A stretch of DNA of 64,000 nucleotides from Candidatus Sulfopaludibacter sp. SbA3 (GTDB lineage Bacteria; Acidobacteriota; Terriglobia; Bryobacterales; Bryobacteraceae). Where the stretch lies: the NCBI GenBank assembly GCA_945890485.1, contig CAMDCN010000022.1, positions 62,001 through 126,000 of the forward strand. The letters run 5' to 3'. The notes under the pieces were generated by a model. The model made no database searches and was not told the origin of the DNA. It saw only the letters and a program-made list of their open reading frames with translations. Below are positions 43,225 through 51,249 of this stretch, piece by piece; positions within the stretch are counted from its first letter, which is position 1; the number at the start of each line of letters is the position of its first letter. Position numbers and translations under genes: made by a program.

Positions 43225-45068
43225 CAAACCTGCAACACTCCCTCGGCGATCTTCACGAGACCGTTATCCGTACCAGCGTAAAGGGACCCGCCAGCCCAAG
43301 CAAGGGCCGTAACATTAGCAGACGGTAACCCATCGGTAATTCGCCGCCACCGCAGCCTCACCAAGTCGTAACAAAGCAGCCCGTGCGTCAAAGTGCCGGC
43401 ATAGACACCGGCCGCCGTCGCCACCATCGCGCCAGGGTTTACCACCATATCGGACGGCAGATCCTTAAAACTCTGCCAGGCGTTGTTGGCGTCGAGCCGC
43501 TGCACCCCGCCCCCGTAAGTGCCCACATACACATCCCCCCCAGCCACGGCCATCGCCGTCACCCAGTTCGCTTTCAGTCCCGAATTGGCCGTGGTATGGC
43601 TCACGCGCACTACGCCCTGTTGGATACGCGTAATCCCGCCGAGAGTTCCGCAAAATATTTCCTGGCCGCGCAGCCCCAGGCTGTAAACATGGTTATTTCC
43701 CAATCCGTGAAATGCGTTCAACGATCGCGCCCCGGACCGGTCGAACATCGTGAGCCCCGCGGGCGTCGCCGCCAGCACGACTGCCTCCGCCAGCAGTACA
43801 TCCGTCACGTGCGTGGCGATCAACCCGTCGTCCCTGGTCAACACCTGCCGCTGCCGTCCCGCCACGTCAAAGTAGATCAGTCCGTTGGCGGTCGCCACCG
43901 CCGTCCGGTCCCCGGAGTGGACAATCCGATTCACGCAAAAGAGGCGGTCGCTTTCGAGGTGAGTCACCTTGCCGTCGGTCCCGACAATATCGAGCCCACG
44001 GTCAAAATAGCCAACCCAGAGCCGCCCGGCCTGATCCATCGCCAGCGCGGAAACATTCCCATCGGTGAGCAGCCCCGCCGGGGCCTCGACGAGTGTCTCT
44101 TCCCGTCCGTTCTCTGTCGAAACCAACGCCCGCCGCGTCAGCAGCCGGGTAGGCGAAACCACTTGGCGGATCTCCTGCTTCCCGCTCACGACCGCCCGGC
44201 CCCGCGCTCCCAGCGGCGTCGTCACCAACCCATCTTCGAGCGTCCCCGCGTAGAGCGTTTCGCTTTCGAGCAGCGCTGACCGGACGAAGAAGCCGTCGGC
44301 CAATTTGCGGTCAAACGCACCGCCCCGGAACAACGCCGCCCCGATCGGCGTCCCGGCCACTGCTTGATCACCCGAAACAGCCACCGCCTGCACATGCGGA
44401 TCCGGCAACCCCTCGGCCTCGCGGAACTGGTCGAGTTGCCCGGCGTGTAGCCGCCAGAGACCAGAATTCCGGGTGCCGATGTAGAGGTCTTCCTCCTTGC
44501 CGGCCAGCGCGGTTACGGCAATCCGGCCGATCGCCGGATGGGCGATGTTCAAACCCTTGCCGTCATAGCGAAGCACCCCGGTGTCCGTCCCCCACAGGAT
44601 GGCGCCCGACGCGACCGGCAGCAGCGCCCGCACCGTCGCGTACGATTTGACCGCGGGCCGGATATGCCGGAGTTTGCCGCCCTCGAGCGCCAGTACGCCC
44701 TCCCCTTCGGTCGCGATCCAGAGGACATCCCCCACTTCGACAATCGCCGAAAGAGGCGCCGGCGGCAGTTCCCACCCGCAGCGCCATTGCTCAGCGATCG
44801 TGCCGTCCGGGTTCCATGCCAGTAGTCCGTTGGCGGCGGCGATGTAGCGGCCGGCGGCAGCCCGGAAGTCAGCCGGCGTCGGCATGGGTTCAAAGCCGGA
44901 GGGAGGCGGCGCATCCCGCCAGCGCTCGGGGGCGGCGATCATTTGCAGCCGTTCAAACACACGGGCCGACTGGTCTTCGATCTCCTTGGCGCGCCAAAGC
45001 GCCGCTCCGGTGTAGACAGCTCCGGCTCCCGCCGCCGCACCAAGAAAGATCCAGTTCCGCCGCGTCAC
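43224..45068 (-). CDS. Exported beta-propeller protein, two-component-propeller-like repeats
   Basis: A 614-residue protein. GTG 45068 is chosen because it overlaps the metallophosphoesterase stop (GTGA) and starts VTRRNWIFLGAAAGAGAVYT, a Tat-like leader or TM anchor; the longer frame adds antisense residues. The rest is about ten to twelve short beta-propeller units, e.g. GDVLWIATEGEGVLALEGGK, EEDLYIGTRNSGLWRLHAGQ, GDVYVGTYGGGVQRLDANN and GSLYAGTDNGLVKIAEG, matching the reg_prop repeats of hybrid two-component sensors but without kinase or DNA-binding domains. It is a probable periplasmic ligand-sensing or scaffold domain. Confidence 0.78.
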   Translation of the reverse strand: MTRRNWIFLGAAAGAGAVYTGAALWRAKEIEDQSARVFERLQMIAAPERWRDAPPPSGFEPMPTPADFRAAAGRYIAAANGLLAWNPDGTIAEQWRCGWELPPAPLSAIVEVGDVLWIATEGEGVLALEGGKLRHIRPAVKSYATVRALLPVASGAILWGTDTGVLRYDGKGLNIAHPAIGRIAVTALAGKEEDLYIGTRNSGLWRLHAGQLDQFREAEGLPDPHVQAVAVSGDQAVAGTPIGAALFRGGAFDRKLADGFFVRSALLESETLYAGTLEDGLVTTPLGARGRAVVSGKQEIRQVVSPTRLLTRRALVSTENGREETLVEAPAGLLTDGNVSALAMDQAGRLWVGYFDRGLDIVGTDGKVTHLESDRLFCVNRIVHSGDRTAVATANGLIYFDVAGRQRQVLTRDDGLIATHVTDVLLAEAVVLAATPAGLTMFDRSGARSLNAFHGLGNNHVYSLGLRGQEIFCGTLGGITRIQQGVVRVSHTTANSGLKANWVTAMAVAGGDVYVGTYGGGVQRLDANNAWQSFKDLPSDMVVNPGAMVATAAGVYAGTLTHGLLCYDLVRLRWRRITDGLPSANVTALAWAGGSLYAGTDNGLVKIAEGVLQV

Positions 45069-45904
45069 GTCAACACCAGCGTGCTGAGCTCCGGCCGGCA
45101 GTTCACCCGAAAGCCGAGGATGTTCCCGACGCCTCGCGTTGTGTGGATCCATCGCCCGCCATCGAATGGATTCAATCCAACTGCATAGCGTTTGTCGATG
45201 ATGGGAACGCGGGGAGGGCCGTAGAACGGAACCATGACTTGGCCGCCGTGCGTATGTCCGCAGAGCATCAGTTCCCACGGAGCGCGCAGGCACTCTTCCT
45301 TGCCGTCCGGGTTATGGTTCAAACAGATCACCGGCGCCTCGTCCCTCGGTACGCCGGCGAACGCAGTCTCTCCCAGGCAGTCGTTGCTCCACCAATCGCC
45401 CAGTCCAACCAAGTGGACCGCTCCGGCAACAGTCGCGACCTGCTCGTTCCGGTTCCGCAGGACGTGAACCCCGGCTTTCTCTAGGATCTGGATAATCGGG
45501 CCTGGAGTTGGATACCAACCCGCCCGCGCCGCCCAGTCGCCGCCGTCGTGATTGCCGAGAGCGGCGTAGGTGGGCGCGGCGGACGTCAAGACCTTGAGCG
45601 CCTGCACGTAGGCCGCAGCGTCAAAGTCGCGATCGCTGGTGATGAAGTCGCCTGTGAGGCAGATCAGGTCCGGCTTCGCGGCGAGGCCTTTTTCAAAGGC
45701 CGTGACGAGATACCGCATGGGGATGAATTCGGAGGCGTGCAGATCCGAAAGATGTAAAATCCGCAAGGGCCGCCGCAACCGTCCCCGGGCAATTGCCACG
45801 CGCTTCTCCGTCGCTTCGAGCCACGACGGCTCGAAATAGTAGGCGTACGAATACGAACTCACCCCGGCGCCAGCCGTCCCAAAGAAGAAGTTCCGCCGGG
45901 TCAT
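45065..45904 (-). CDS. Calcineurin-like metallophosphoesterase, Tat-exported
   Basis: A 279-residue dimetal phosphoesterase of the YkuE/UDP-2,3-diacylglucosamine-pyrophosphatase-like group. The start at 45904 begins TRRNFFFGTAGAGVSS, a twin-arginine leader. Metal motifs are complete: LHLSDLHASEF (DxH), LTGDFIT (GD), LGNHDGGD (GNHD) and LCGHTHGGQVM (GHTHGG). It is the first gene of the seven-gene operon. TACACT lies 7 nt upstream, with GGAAGA between. Envelope phosphoesterases of this type dephosphorylate lipid or sugar precursors. The substrate is unknown. Confidence 0.87.
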   Translation of the reverse strand: MTRRNFFFGTAGAGVSSYSYAYYFEPSWLEATEKRVAIARGRLRRPLRILHLSDLHASEFIPMRYLVTAFEKGLAAKPDLICLTGDFITSDRDFDAAAYVQALKVLTSAAPTYAALGNHDGGDWAARAGWYPTPGPIIQILEKAGVHVLRNRNEQVATVAGAVHLVGLGDWWSNDCLGETAFAGVPRDEAPVICLNHNPDGKEECLRAPWELMLCGHTHGGQVMVPFYGPPRVPIIDKRYAVGLNPFDGGRWIHTTRGVGNILGFRVNCRPELSTLVLT

Positions 45905-45911
45905 TTCTTCC

Positions 45912-45917
45912 AGTGTA
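45912..45917 (-). promoter_or_regulatory. Candidate -10 box for the seven-gene envelope operon
   Basis: TACACT on the minus strand ends 7 nt before ATG 45904; GGAAGAA between could be a Shine-Dalgarno sequence. It faces the divergent hydrolase box at 45939-45944. Confidence 0.45.
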
Positions 45918-45938
45918 AGTCCTGCCCCGGATTGCCTG

Positions 45939-45944
45939 TAACAT
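45939..45944 (+). promoter_or_regulatory. Candidate -10 box for the alpha/beta hydrolase gene
   Basis: TAACAT ends 8 nt before ATG 45953, with no Shine-Dalgarno sequence. It makes the 48-nt gap at 45905-45952 a compact divergent promoter. Confidence 0.5.
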
Positions 45945-45952
45945 ATCCCCAT

Positions 45953-46810
45953 ATGTTCCCGCGGCTCTTGCTCCTCCTCGTCACCCTCCTTCCCCTCCAC
46001 GCCCAACGCGACATCCCCTACGCTCAACCCCGGAACGAGCGTCAGCTCCTCGACATTTTCGCCCCAGCCTCCGGCTCCGGCCACCCTGTTGTCGTCTGGA
46101 TCCACGGCGGCGGCTGGATGCGCGGCAGCAAAGAGGAGGTCGGCCACAAACCCACCGCTTTCACCGAAAAGGGCATGCTCTTTGTCCCGATTAACTATCG
46201 ATTCGTCCCCCACGTCACCATGCACGACATCGTTCGAGACGCCGCTCGCGCCGTCGGCTGGGTCCACACCAACATCGTCAAGCATAGCGGCGACCCCACC
46301 CGCATCTTTCTTATGGGCCACTCCGCTGGCGCCCAACTTGCCGCGCTCCTTTGCACCGACACCCGCTACCTCGAAGCCGAACGTGTCCCCCGCCATGTCA
46401 TCCGCGGCTGCGTGCCTGTCGACGGCGACACCTACGACGTCCCCCTCCAGATCGCCACCTCCACCGCCCGCCGCCTCAGCCACAAGCAACCCCCGCCTCG
46501 TATGGGCTACGCCGAAAAGTTCGGCAACTTCGCCGACCAGCGCGAACTCTCCGCCGTCAACCACGTCGCCCCCAACCGCGGCATCGCGCCGTTTCTCCTC
46601 CTCCACGTCGCCGACCATACCGATACCACCGCCCAGGCTTACCGCCTCTGGGCGGCCCTTGACCAAGCCGGCATCCCCGCCTCCCGCTTCGCCGCCGAAG
46701 CCACCGATCACGTCAAACTCGACGCCGACATCGGCCTGCCCACCGACCTTGCCACCAAGGCCCTCTTCGAGTTCACCGCGGCCATCCTCGCCCGTCCGAA
46801 CTCAAGGTAG
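45953..46810 (+). CDS. Secreted alpha/beta hydrolase, HSL/carboxylesterase type
   Basis: A 285-residue protein. Signal peptide MFPRLLLLLVTLLPLHAQ. HGGGWMRGSKEE near residue 55 is the oxyanion-hole HGGG motif, LMGHSAGAQLAALL near 125 holds the nucleophile Ser in GHSAG, and DHVKLDADIG near 255 provides the His. This is the esterase/lipase group IV pattern. The start is 6 residues inside the longest frame and fits the signal peptide and the upstream box. Codons are C-ending, unlike the operon on the other strand. Confidence 0.87.
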   Translation: MFPRLLLLLVTLLPLHAQRDIPYAQPRNERQLLDIFAPASGSGHPVVVWIHGGGWMRGSKEEVGHKPTAFTEKGMLFVPINYRFVPHVTMHDIVRDAARAVGWVHTNIVKHSGDPTRIFLMGHSAGAQLAALLCTDTRYLEAERVPRHVIRGCVPVDGDTYDVPLQIATSTARRLSHKQPPPRMGYAEKFGNFADQRELSAVNHVAPNRGIAPFLLLHVADHTDTTAQAYRLWAALDQAGIPASRFAAEATDHVKLDADIGLPTDLATKALFEFTAAILARPNSR

Positions 46811-47063
46811 CCGGACTTTCTCCCCAATCCCGGACGCCAAGCGCCGAAAGTGCTTCAGATTCCATGTGTAGAGCCACTTCGCCCGACTCTTGAGAAAGAA
46901 CTGCCCAATCACCGCGTCGTAGATTCCACCGCTTGCGGCGCCACAGTCAGCCGCTCCCGCAGGCTTGCTCGATATTAAGGATCGCCTCAGCGGCCCTCAT
47001 TCGCTGTTTCCCCGGCATCCCCGTCAACGTCGTAACGACCTTGGCTAAGCTGTGGACCGCGCA
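46802..47063 (-). pseudogene. VapC PIN-domain toxin remnant, 5' deleted and frameshifted
   Basis: Two frames together resemble the end of a PIN toxin. CAVHSLAKVVTTLTGMPGKQ and MRAAEAILNIEQ lie in one frame from about 47063 and stop near 46947. GGIYDAVIGQFFLKSRAKWL and YTWNLKHFRRLASGIGEKV lie in the next frame and end at TGA 46802-46804. The start, with the first catalytic Asp of the PIN fold, is gone. The block follows the AbrB-type antitoxin in the normal antitoxin-toxin order, so this is a decayed VapBC-like pair. Its last bases overlap the stop of the hydrolase gene on the other strand. Confidence 0.7.
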
Positions 47064-47313
47064 CCCTGCTTCCTCGCCGAATCTCCTCCAGCACCCCATC
47101 TGTGTCTTCCGCTCGAATTGGGCCGCCACCGGACAAGACCCACACCCCACGATCTTGCCGCATTCGGCCTACACCCCGCGAAGGCCGCAGCACAATTTGT
47201 CCCCCATCGGAAATCAGGTCCAACGTGTCCCCCGGCACCAGACGCAGTTCATCCCGCACCTTCTTTGGCAATACCACCCGTCCCGCTTTGTCCACCGCAA
47301 CTGTGGTTTCCAT
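46987..47313 (-). CDS. AbrB/SpoVT-type antitoxin of a decayed toxin-antitoxin pair
   Basis: A 108-residue frame. METTVAVDKAGRVVLPKKVR followed by DELRLVPGDTLDL is the SpoVT/AbrB swapped-hairpin DNA-binding domain of MazE/VapB antitoxins. After about residue 80 (LEEIRRGSRVRG) the frame runs on through sequence that in another frame encodes PIN toxin, so the native antitoxin end has been lost by the same deletion that removed the toxin start. The DNA-binding domain itself is intact and could still repress its own promoter. Confidence 0.72.
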   Translation of the reverse strand: METTVAVDKAGRVVLPKKVRDELRLVPGDTLDLISDGGQIVLRPSRGVGRMRQDRGVWVLSGGGPIRAEDTDGVLEEIRRGSRVRGPQLSQGRYDVDGDAGETANEGR

Positions 47314-47383
47314 GAATGGTATTTTGACATCGAAAACGCCATTCGTTCCAGATCCCCTTCCCGGTTCAGGCCCCCGCCCCCTG

Positions 47384-47389
47384 TATCAT
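47384..47389 (+). promoter_or_regulatory. Candidate -10 box, leaderless start of ECF sigma gene
   Basis: TATCAT ends 7 nt before ATG 47397, no Shine-Dalgarno sequence (AGTCCTT). Confidence 0.5.
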
Positions 47390-47396
47390 AGTCCTT

Positions 47397-47903
47397 ATGC
47401 TCCAAGGTCCGGAGGCCGACGAAGTCTACCGCGAACTCCACAAAATCGCCGCCATCCATCTCAGCCGCTCCGCCCGCCAACCCAGCCTCCAACCCACCCA
47501 ACTCGTTCACGAAGCCTGGCTGCGGCTCCACGATCACGGATGGAAAAGCCGCACCCACTTCTTCGCCCTCGCCTCGCGTACCATGCGCATGGTCCTAATT
47601 GACGCCGTCCGCTACCGAATGGCCGACAAGCGCCAACCCGACGCCGGCTCTATCACCTGGACACCCGGCCTCGAACCCTCCACCGCCGCCCTCCCCCTTG
47701 AAAGCATCATCGAAATCGACCGCGCCCTTACCCAACTCGCCGTCAAGGACGAGCGCAAAGCTCGCGTCGTCGAAATGCGCTTCTTCGGCGGCCTGGACTT
47801 CCACGAAATCGCCGAAGTGCTAGAAATCTCCCTCTCCACCGCCAAGCGCGACTGGGAATTTGCCCGCGCCTGGCTCTTCGCCAAACTCTCCACGAACTCC
47901 TAA
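47397..47903 (+). CDS. ECF RNA polymerase sigma factor, TIGR02999 type
   Basis: A 168-residue sigma factor with regions 2 and 4 only. QLVHEAWLRLHDHGWKSRTH and FFALASRTMRMVLIDAVRYR form region 2, binding the -10. VVEMRFFGGLDFHEIAEVL and SLSTAKRDWEFARAWLFAKL form region 4 with its helix-turn-helix, binding the -35. This subtype usually lies beside TPR-type Ser/Thr kinases and lacks an obvious anti-sigma factor. Its stop overlaps tail-to-tail (CTAA) with the kinase on the other strand. Confidence 0.87.
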   Translation: MLQGPEADEVYRELHKIAAIHLSRSARQPSLQPTQLVHEAWLRLHDHGWKSRTHFFALASRTMRMVLIDAVRYRMADKRQPDAGSITWTPGLEPSTAALPLESIIEIDRALTQLAVKDERKARVVEMRFFGGLDFHEIAEVLEISLSTAKRDWEFARAWLFAKLSTNS

Positions 47904-50236
47904 CTGCTGCACTCCCCCAGTAGCCGGTTCATCTTTTCCATGATTGGCGCCAATCTCGCCTGGGTCGGCTTCCCCTTCGTAAAGGTCACTGCCTCCCTCG
48001 CAAGTTGACATGCCCGCGGCTTCTGTTTGGCCTGCTCATAGGTCAACGCCAGATCACCCATCGCGAAGACCAACTCCCACCCCGCCGCCGCATTCGCCGG
48101 GTCCAGGCTTCTGACGCGCCGCGCCTCCGCCAACGCCTCGCCCCCATACCGGATCGCCTCCGGATAACGCCCCCACTCGCGGTAGGCCAACCCGAGCCGG
48201 TCCAACGCCGCCACCACCCGCAACGCCGAAGTCGCGCTCTTCGGGTCTTCGCGGGCCACCTCCAGCCGCAGTTCGAGTACCCTTTCAAGGAGCGGAATCG
48301 CCTCCTCGAAACGTTTTCCCCGCAGCGAAAGCATCGCCACTTGCAAAGCGGCGCTCGCCAAATTCGCCCGCGCCAACCGGGGCTCCACTCTGTATCGCGC
48401 CTCGTCCAGCCGCAAGCACTCCCGTGAGTGCTGCTCGGATTCAGCGTACTCTTTGCGCCACCATAATTCAGTGGCGAGCCACAAATGCGCCTCGCCCAAC
48501 CTCTGCTGCCGCCGCAAGTCGTCAGGAGTCTCCTCGGCCAGTTTGGCCCGCAATGCGAGCGACCGTCTGAATAGCGGCAACGCCTTTTCGCGCTGGGAAG
48601 ACTTCGAGTAGATGTCTGCCAATTGCTTCATCACGGTGCCTAGCCGATCCTTCTCGACGGGGTCGGCGGCGGCGAGCTTCTCCGCCAACTGCATCGCCTC
48701 CTCGCCGAACGGGATGGCCGTCTTAGCGTCGCCCCGCAACAGATAGGCCGCTGCCGCGGACTCCAGCGCGTCCAACAGCACCCGCTTCGCCGCCCCGTTC
48801 CGCCCCGCCACCTGCCGGGCAATCTCCACCGCTCGCACCGCATGCGCCAACGCCTCGCCGCTGCGCCCCAAGCTCACCCCGGCCAAGTCCTTCCCTTCAA
48901 TCTCGGCCAGACGCAGGTATCCGCGCGCCAAATCCAGCTTCACCTCGCCGCTCGCACTGGTATCGGCCGCCAAGGTATCCAAGTACTTCACACTCCGGTC
49001 GACGATCACCTTCCGGGCCTCCAACGAACCCGGAAGCTTCCGTACCTCGTCATGCAGATCGAACATCACCGCCCCGGCCAACTCACGCACTTGGTTAAAC
49101 CGCATCTCCGCGCGCTGCGCCTGCCAAAAAGCGACGCCCGTTGACGCCAGCAACGCCGCCACGGCCACGCTCCCCAGCCCCACCGCCACCCGGTGCCGCC
49201 CTACAAACTTCCGCGCCCGGTATCGCCACGTCGGCGCCTGCGCCTCCACCGGCATTCCCTGCAGATAGCGCTCCACGTCGCGAGCCAGGGCCCCCGCCGA
49301 CTCGTAACGCGCTGCCGGATCGCTCTGCAGCGCCTTCAAGGCGATAGCTCCTAACTCCCCGCGCAGCGGCACTGTCGCGACGGACTGCCGCGCGGTATCC
49401 ACCATCCCCTCCAGCGTCAACCCGTCCACCGCGCGCGGCGGCCGCCCGGCAATCAACTCACATAGCAGCACCCCCAGCGAGTAGACATCCGTCGACGTCG
49501 TCACCGGCTGCCCCAGCAGTTGCTCCGGGCTCGCGTAGTTCGGGCTGAACGCGCGCAGGCCCCGCGTTTGCTCGGCGCCCGCCACCGGATTCAGCATCTT
49601 CGCGATCCCGAAATCCAGCAGCTTCACGGTCCCCTCCGCGGTCACCAGAATGTTGTCCGGCTTCAGATCCCGATGCACCACCAGCGCCCGATGGGCATAC
49701 TGCACTGCGCCGCACACATCCAGAAACAGCTTCAATTTCGCCGCTTCACTCTTCCCCGCGCAATACGCAGTGAGCGACTGCCCCTGCACAAATTCCATCA
49801 CCAGGTAGCGGAAGCCCAGCTCCGTCGACCCGGCATCCAGCAGCCGTGCAATGTGCGGATGCTCCAATCCGGCCAGAATCTGCGTCTCTCCCTGCCCGAT
49901 CCCCGCCGCCGATTGCAACAGTACGACCTTGATCGCCACCTCTTTCGAGAAGTCGCCGCCCGCCCGGTGCCCGCGGTAAACAACGCTCATCCCACCGCGG
50001 CCCACCTCCTCCGCGGCGAGGTACGGGCCGAAGCGTTGGCCGGTAAAGTCCAGTAAAGGCGCAGCGAGAAACTCCCCCAGGTTCTCCTGCGCCCCCAGCA
50101 TGGCTAGCACCTCATCGCGGACGGCCGGGTCCGCAGCACAGGTCTCCCTCACCCACGTCTCCCGCTCCGCCGCGGGCAGCCGCAAAGCGTCTTCGAAAAC
50201 CCGCTCCATCCGGACCCAGGTCCCGTCCGATTGCAC
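47900..50236 (-). CDS. Ser/Thr protein kinase with TM segment and TPR tail
   Basis: A 778-residue kinase. GTG 50236 is preferred because AGGAGG lies 10 nt upstream; TTG 50245 is also open. The kinase domain spans about 65-325, with the glycine loop VGRGGMSVVYRG, VAIKVV, HRDLKPDN near residue 187 and LLDFGIAKML, all catalytic residues present. One TM helix (about 346-366, VAVGLGSVAVAALLASTGVA) follows, then a periplasmic region with TPR repeats to the end. The layout is that of a transmembrane receptor kinase. It converges with the ECF sigma gene, which it may regulate by phosphorylation; this is inference. Confidence 0.9.
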   Translation of the reverse strand: MQSDGTWVRMERVFEDALRLPAAERETWVRETCAADPAVRDEVLAMLGAQENLGEFLAAPLLDFTGQRFGPYLAAEEVGRGGMSVVYRGHRAGGDFSKEVAIKVVLLQSAAGIGQGETQILAGLEHPHIARLLDAGSTELGFRYLVMEFVQGQSLTAYCAGKSEAAKLKLFLDVCGAVQYAHRALVVHRDLKPDNILVTAEGTVKLLDFGIAKMLNPVAGAEQTRGLRAFSPNYASPEQLLGQPVTTSTDVYSLGVLLCELIAGRPPRAVDGLTLEGMVDTARQSVATVPLRGELGAIALKALQSDPAARYESAGALARDVERYLQGMPVEAQAPTWRYRARKFVGRHRVAVGLGSVAVAALLASTGVAFWQAQRAEMRFNQVRELAGAVMFDLHDEVRKLPGSLEARKVIVDRSVKYLDTLAADTSASGEVKLDLARGYLRLAEIEGKDLAGVSLGRSGEALAHAVRAVEIARQVAGRNGAAKRVLLDALESAAAAYLLRGDAKTAIPFGEEAMQLAEKLAAADPVEKDRLGTVMKQLADIYSKSSQREKALPLFRRSLALRAKLAEETPDDLRRQQRLGEAHLWLATELWWRKEYAESEQHSRECLRLDEARYRVEPRLARANLASAALQVAMLSLRGKRFEEAIPLLERVLELRLEVAREDPKSATSALRVVAALDRLGLAYREWGRYPEAIRYGGEALAEARRVRSLDPANAAAGWELVFAMGDLALTYEQAKQKPRACQLAREAVTFTKGKPTQARLAPIMEKMNRLLGECSS

Positions 50237-50285
50237 CGAAAACAACCCTCCTGTTTGGCAGTTGTCTCAGCCTAGCAAACTCTGT

Positions 50286-50768
50286 TTATTCCTTCTTCCG
50301 CACATGCACAAGGTTGATGGTCGTCTTGCCCTCGTCGCCTTTCGCGAGCACCACCTGCAGCATTCGCTTCTGGTCCTCGCTCTGGGTGTTCAGCATCATG
50401 GCATCCTCGGCGGCGGTCTCCATCATGACCTTCAGTCCATGCTTGGCGACCACGCCCTTGTAGAACGTTGCCACCTCCTCCAAGCTCTGGCTGGTTTCGA
50501 GCGACAGGCTCCCACCCAGGCTGTTGTCCTGATTCATCACCATGTTATGAATCGCTTTAGCGCCGGGCGGTAACTCCGCGAAATCGGGTAGATCACCCGT
50601 GCTGACCCCCAGCCCCGTCTTCGCGCCAACCACCGCGCCGAGAGCGGCTTTCGCCGCGGACACGGCTGGCTCCTCGCTGCTCCCCTTGCTTACTTCTTTG
50701 CTACCGCCGCAAGCGGTCAACAGCGACACAAGCAGTACGGACATCGAAACTCGAATGAAAGAAACCAT
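50286..50768 (-). CDS. Lipoprotein, member 1 of a three-gene secreted family
   Basis: A 160-residue lipoprotein: MSVLLVSLLTACGGSKEVSK gives a lipobox LTAC, with Gly at +2. ELPPGAKAIHNMVMNQDNSL and EVATFYKGVVAKHGLKVMME match the two proteins upstream in pattern (a P-P-x-A-x motif, then FY, then a basic turn). GGAG lies 7 nt before ATG. A mixed alpha/beta secreted domain is likely; no family name is recognised. It may be substrate or ligand of the flanking kinase. Confidence 0.72.
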   Translation of the reverse strand: MVSFIRVSMSVLLVSLLTACGGSKEVSKGSSEEPAVSAAKAALGAVVGAKTGLGVSTGDLPDFAELPPGAKAIHNMVMNQDNSLGGSLSLETSQSLEEVATFYKGVVAKHGLKVMMETAAEDAMMLNTQSEDQKRMLQVVLAKGDEGKTTINLVHVRKKE

Positions 50769-50780
50769 AAAATATCTCCA

Positions 50781-51188
50781 CTATTTATTGACTACATAGT
50801 TCAACTGGATGATGACCCTGGTGCTTTTCGGTGGGTTCACCTCCAGCCGCAGTTCCCTTTTCCCATCGGCGCTCAAAGCCTTCAGCAACACGGCCCCTCT
50901 CGGCGTGGTAGTCTCCGCCCCCGGCGTCAACCCGTTCCGTTGCATCGAGGCTCTATAAAAGGAAAGGATCGCTGCCGCCGGCTGCTCGACACCCGCCACC
51001 ACCGTCCCGCCTTCACGCATCTCGTTCGAAAAGGCCGAATTGGTCATCTTCGTTGCCCCAGGCATCATCTCCACGAAAGGCGGCAACGGCCGCGTAGCCT
51101 TCTTCCCGATTTGCGCATGGGCGCCCACGCACAGCAGCAGTAACATTGTTCCGTAAACAATCAGACCGCGCCGGTTCATCAAAATCAT
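50781..51188 (-). CDS. Secreted protein, member 2 of the family
   Basis: A 135-residue protein. Signal peptide RGLIVYGTMLLLLCVGAHAQ, cleaved before IGKK. RPLPPFVEMMPGATKMTNSA and FYRASMQRNGLTPGAETTT repeat closely in the neighbouring member 3. CAGGAG lies 5 nt before ATG 51188, whereas the longest frame starts 27 nt earlier without one. No catalytic residues are evident. Confidence 0.75.
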   Translation of the reverse strand: MILMNRRGLIVYGTMLLLLCVGAHAQIGKKATRPLPPFVEMMPGATKMTNSAFSNEMREGGTVVAGVEQPAAAILSFYRASMQRNGLTPGAETTTPRGAVLLKALSADGKRELRLEVNPPKSTRVIIQLNYVVNK

Positions 51189-51249
51189 AAAATCTCCTGT
51201 CGTTGTAGAGAACACAAACCGCCGTCCAAACCGGACACCGGATAGGGCC

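Noticed and set aside
43227-45293. Longer start of the propeller gene
   Set aside because: The additional 75 residues are opposite-frame sequence of the metallophosphoesterase; GTG 45068 overlaps its stop and begins a leader.
45065-46711. Long version (548 codons) of the metallophosphoesterase
   Set aside because: The first 269 codons lie antisense to the alpha/beta hydrolase. ATG 45904 starts a clear Tat leader directly behind a promoter-like box.
46933-47391. Open frame on the + strand over the decayed toxin-antitoxin pair
   Set aside because: No motif, no start signal, and it is antisense to the AbrB domain, which is clear.
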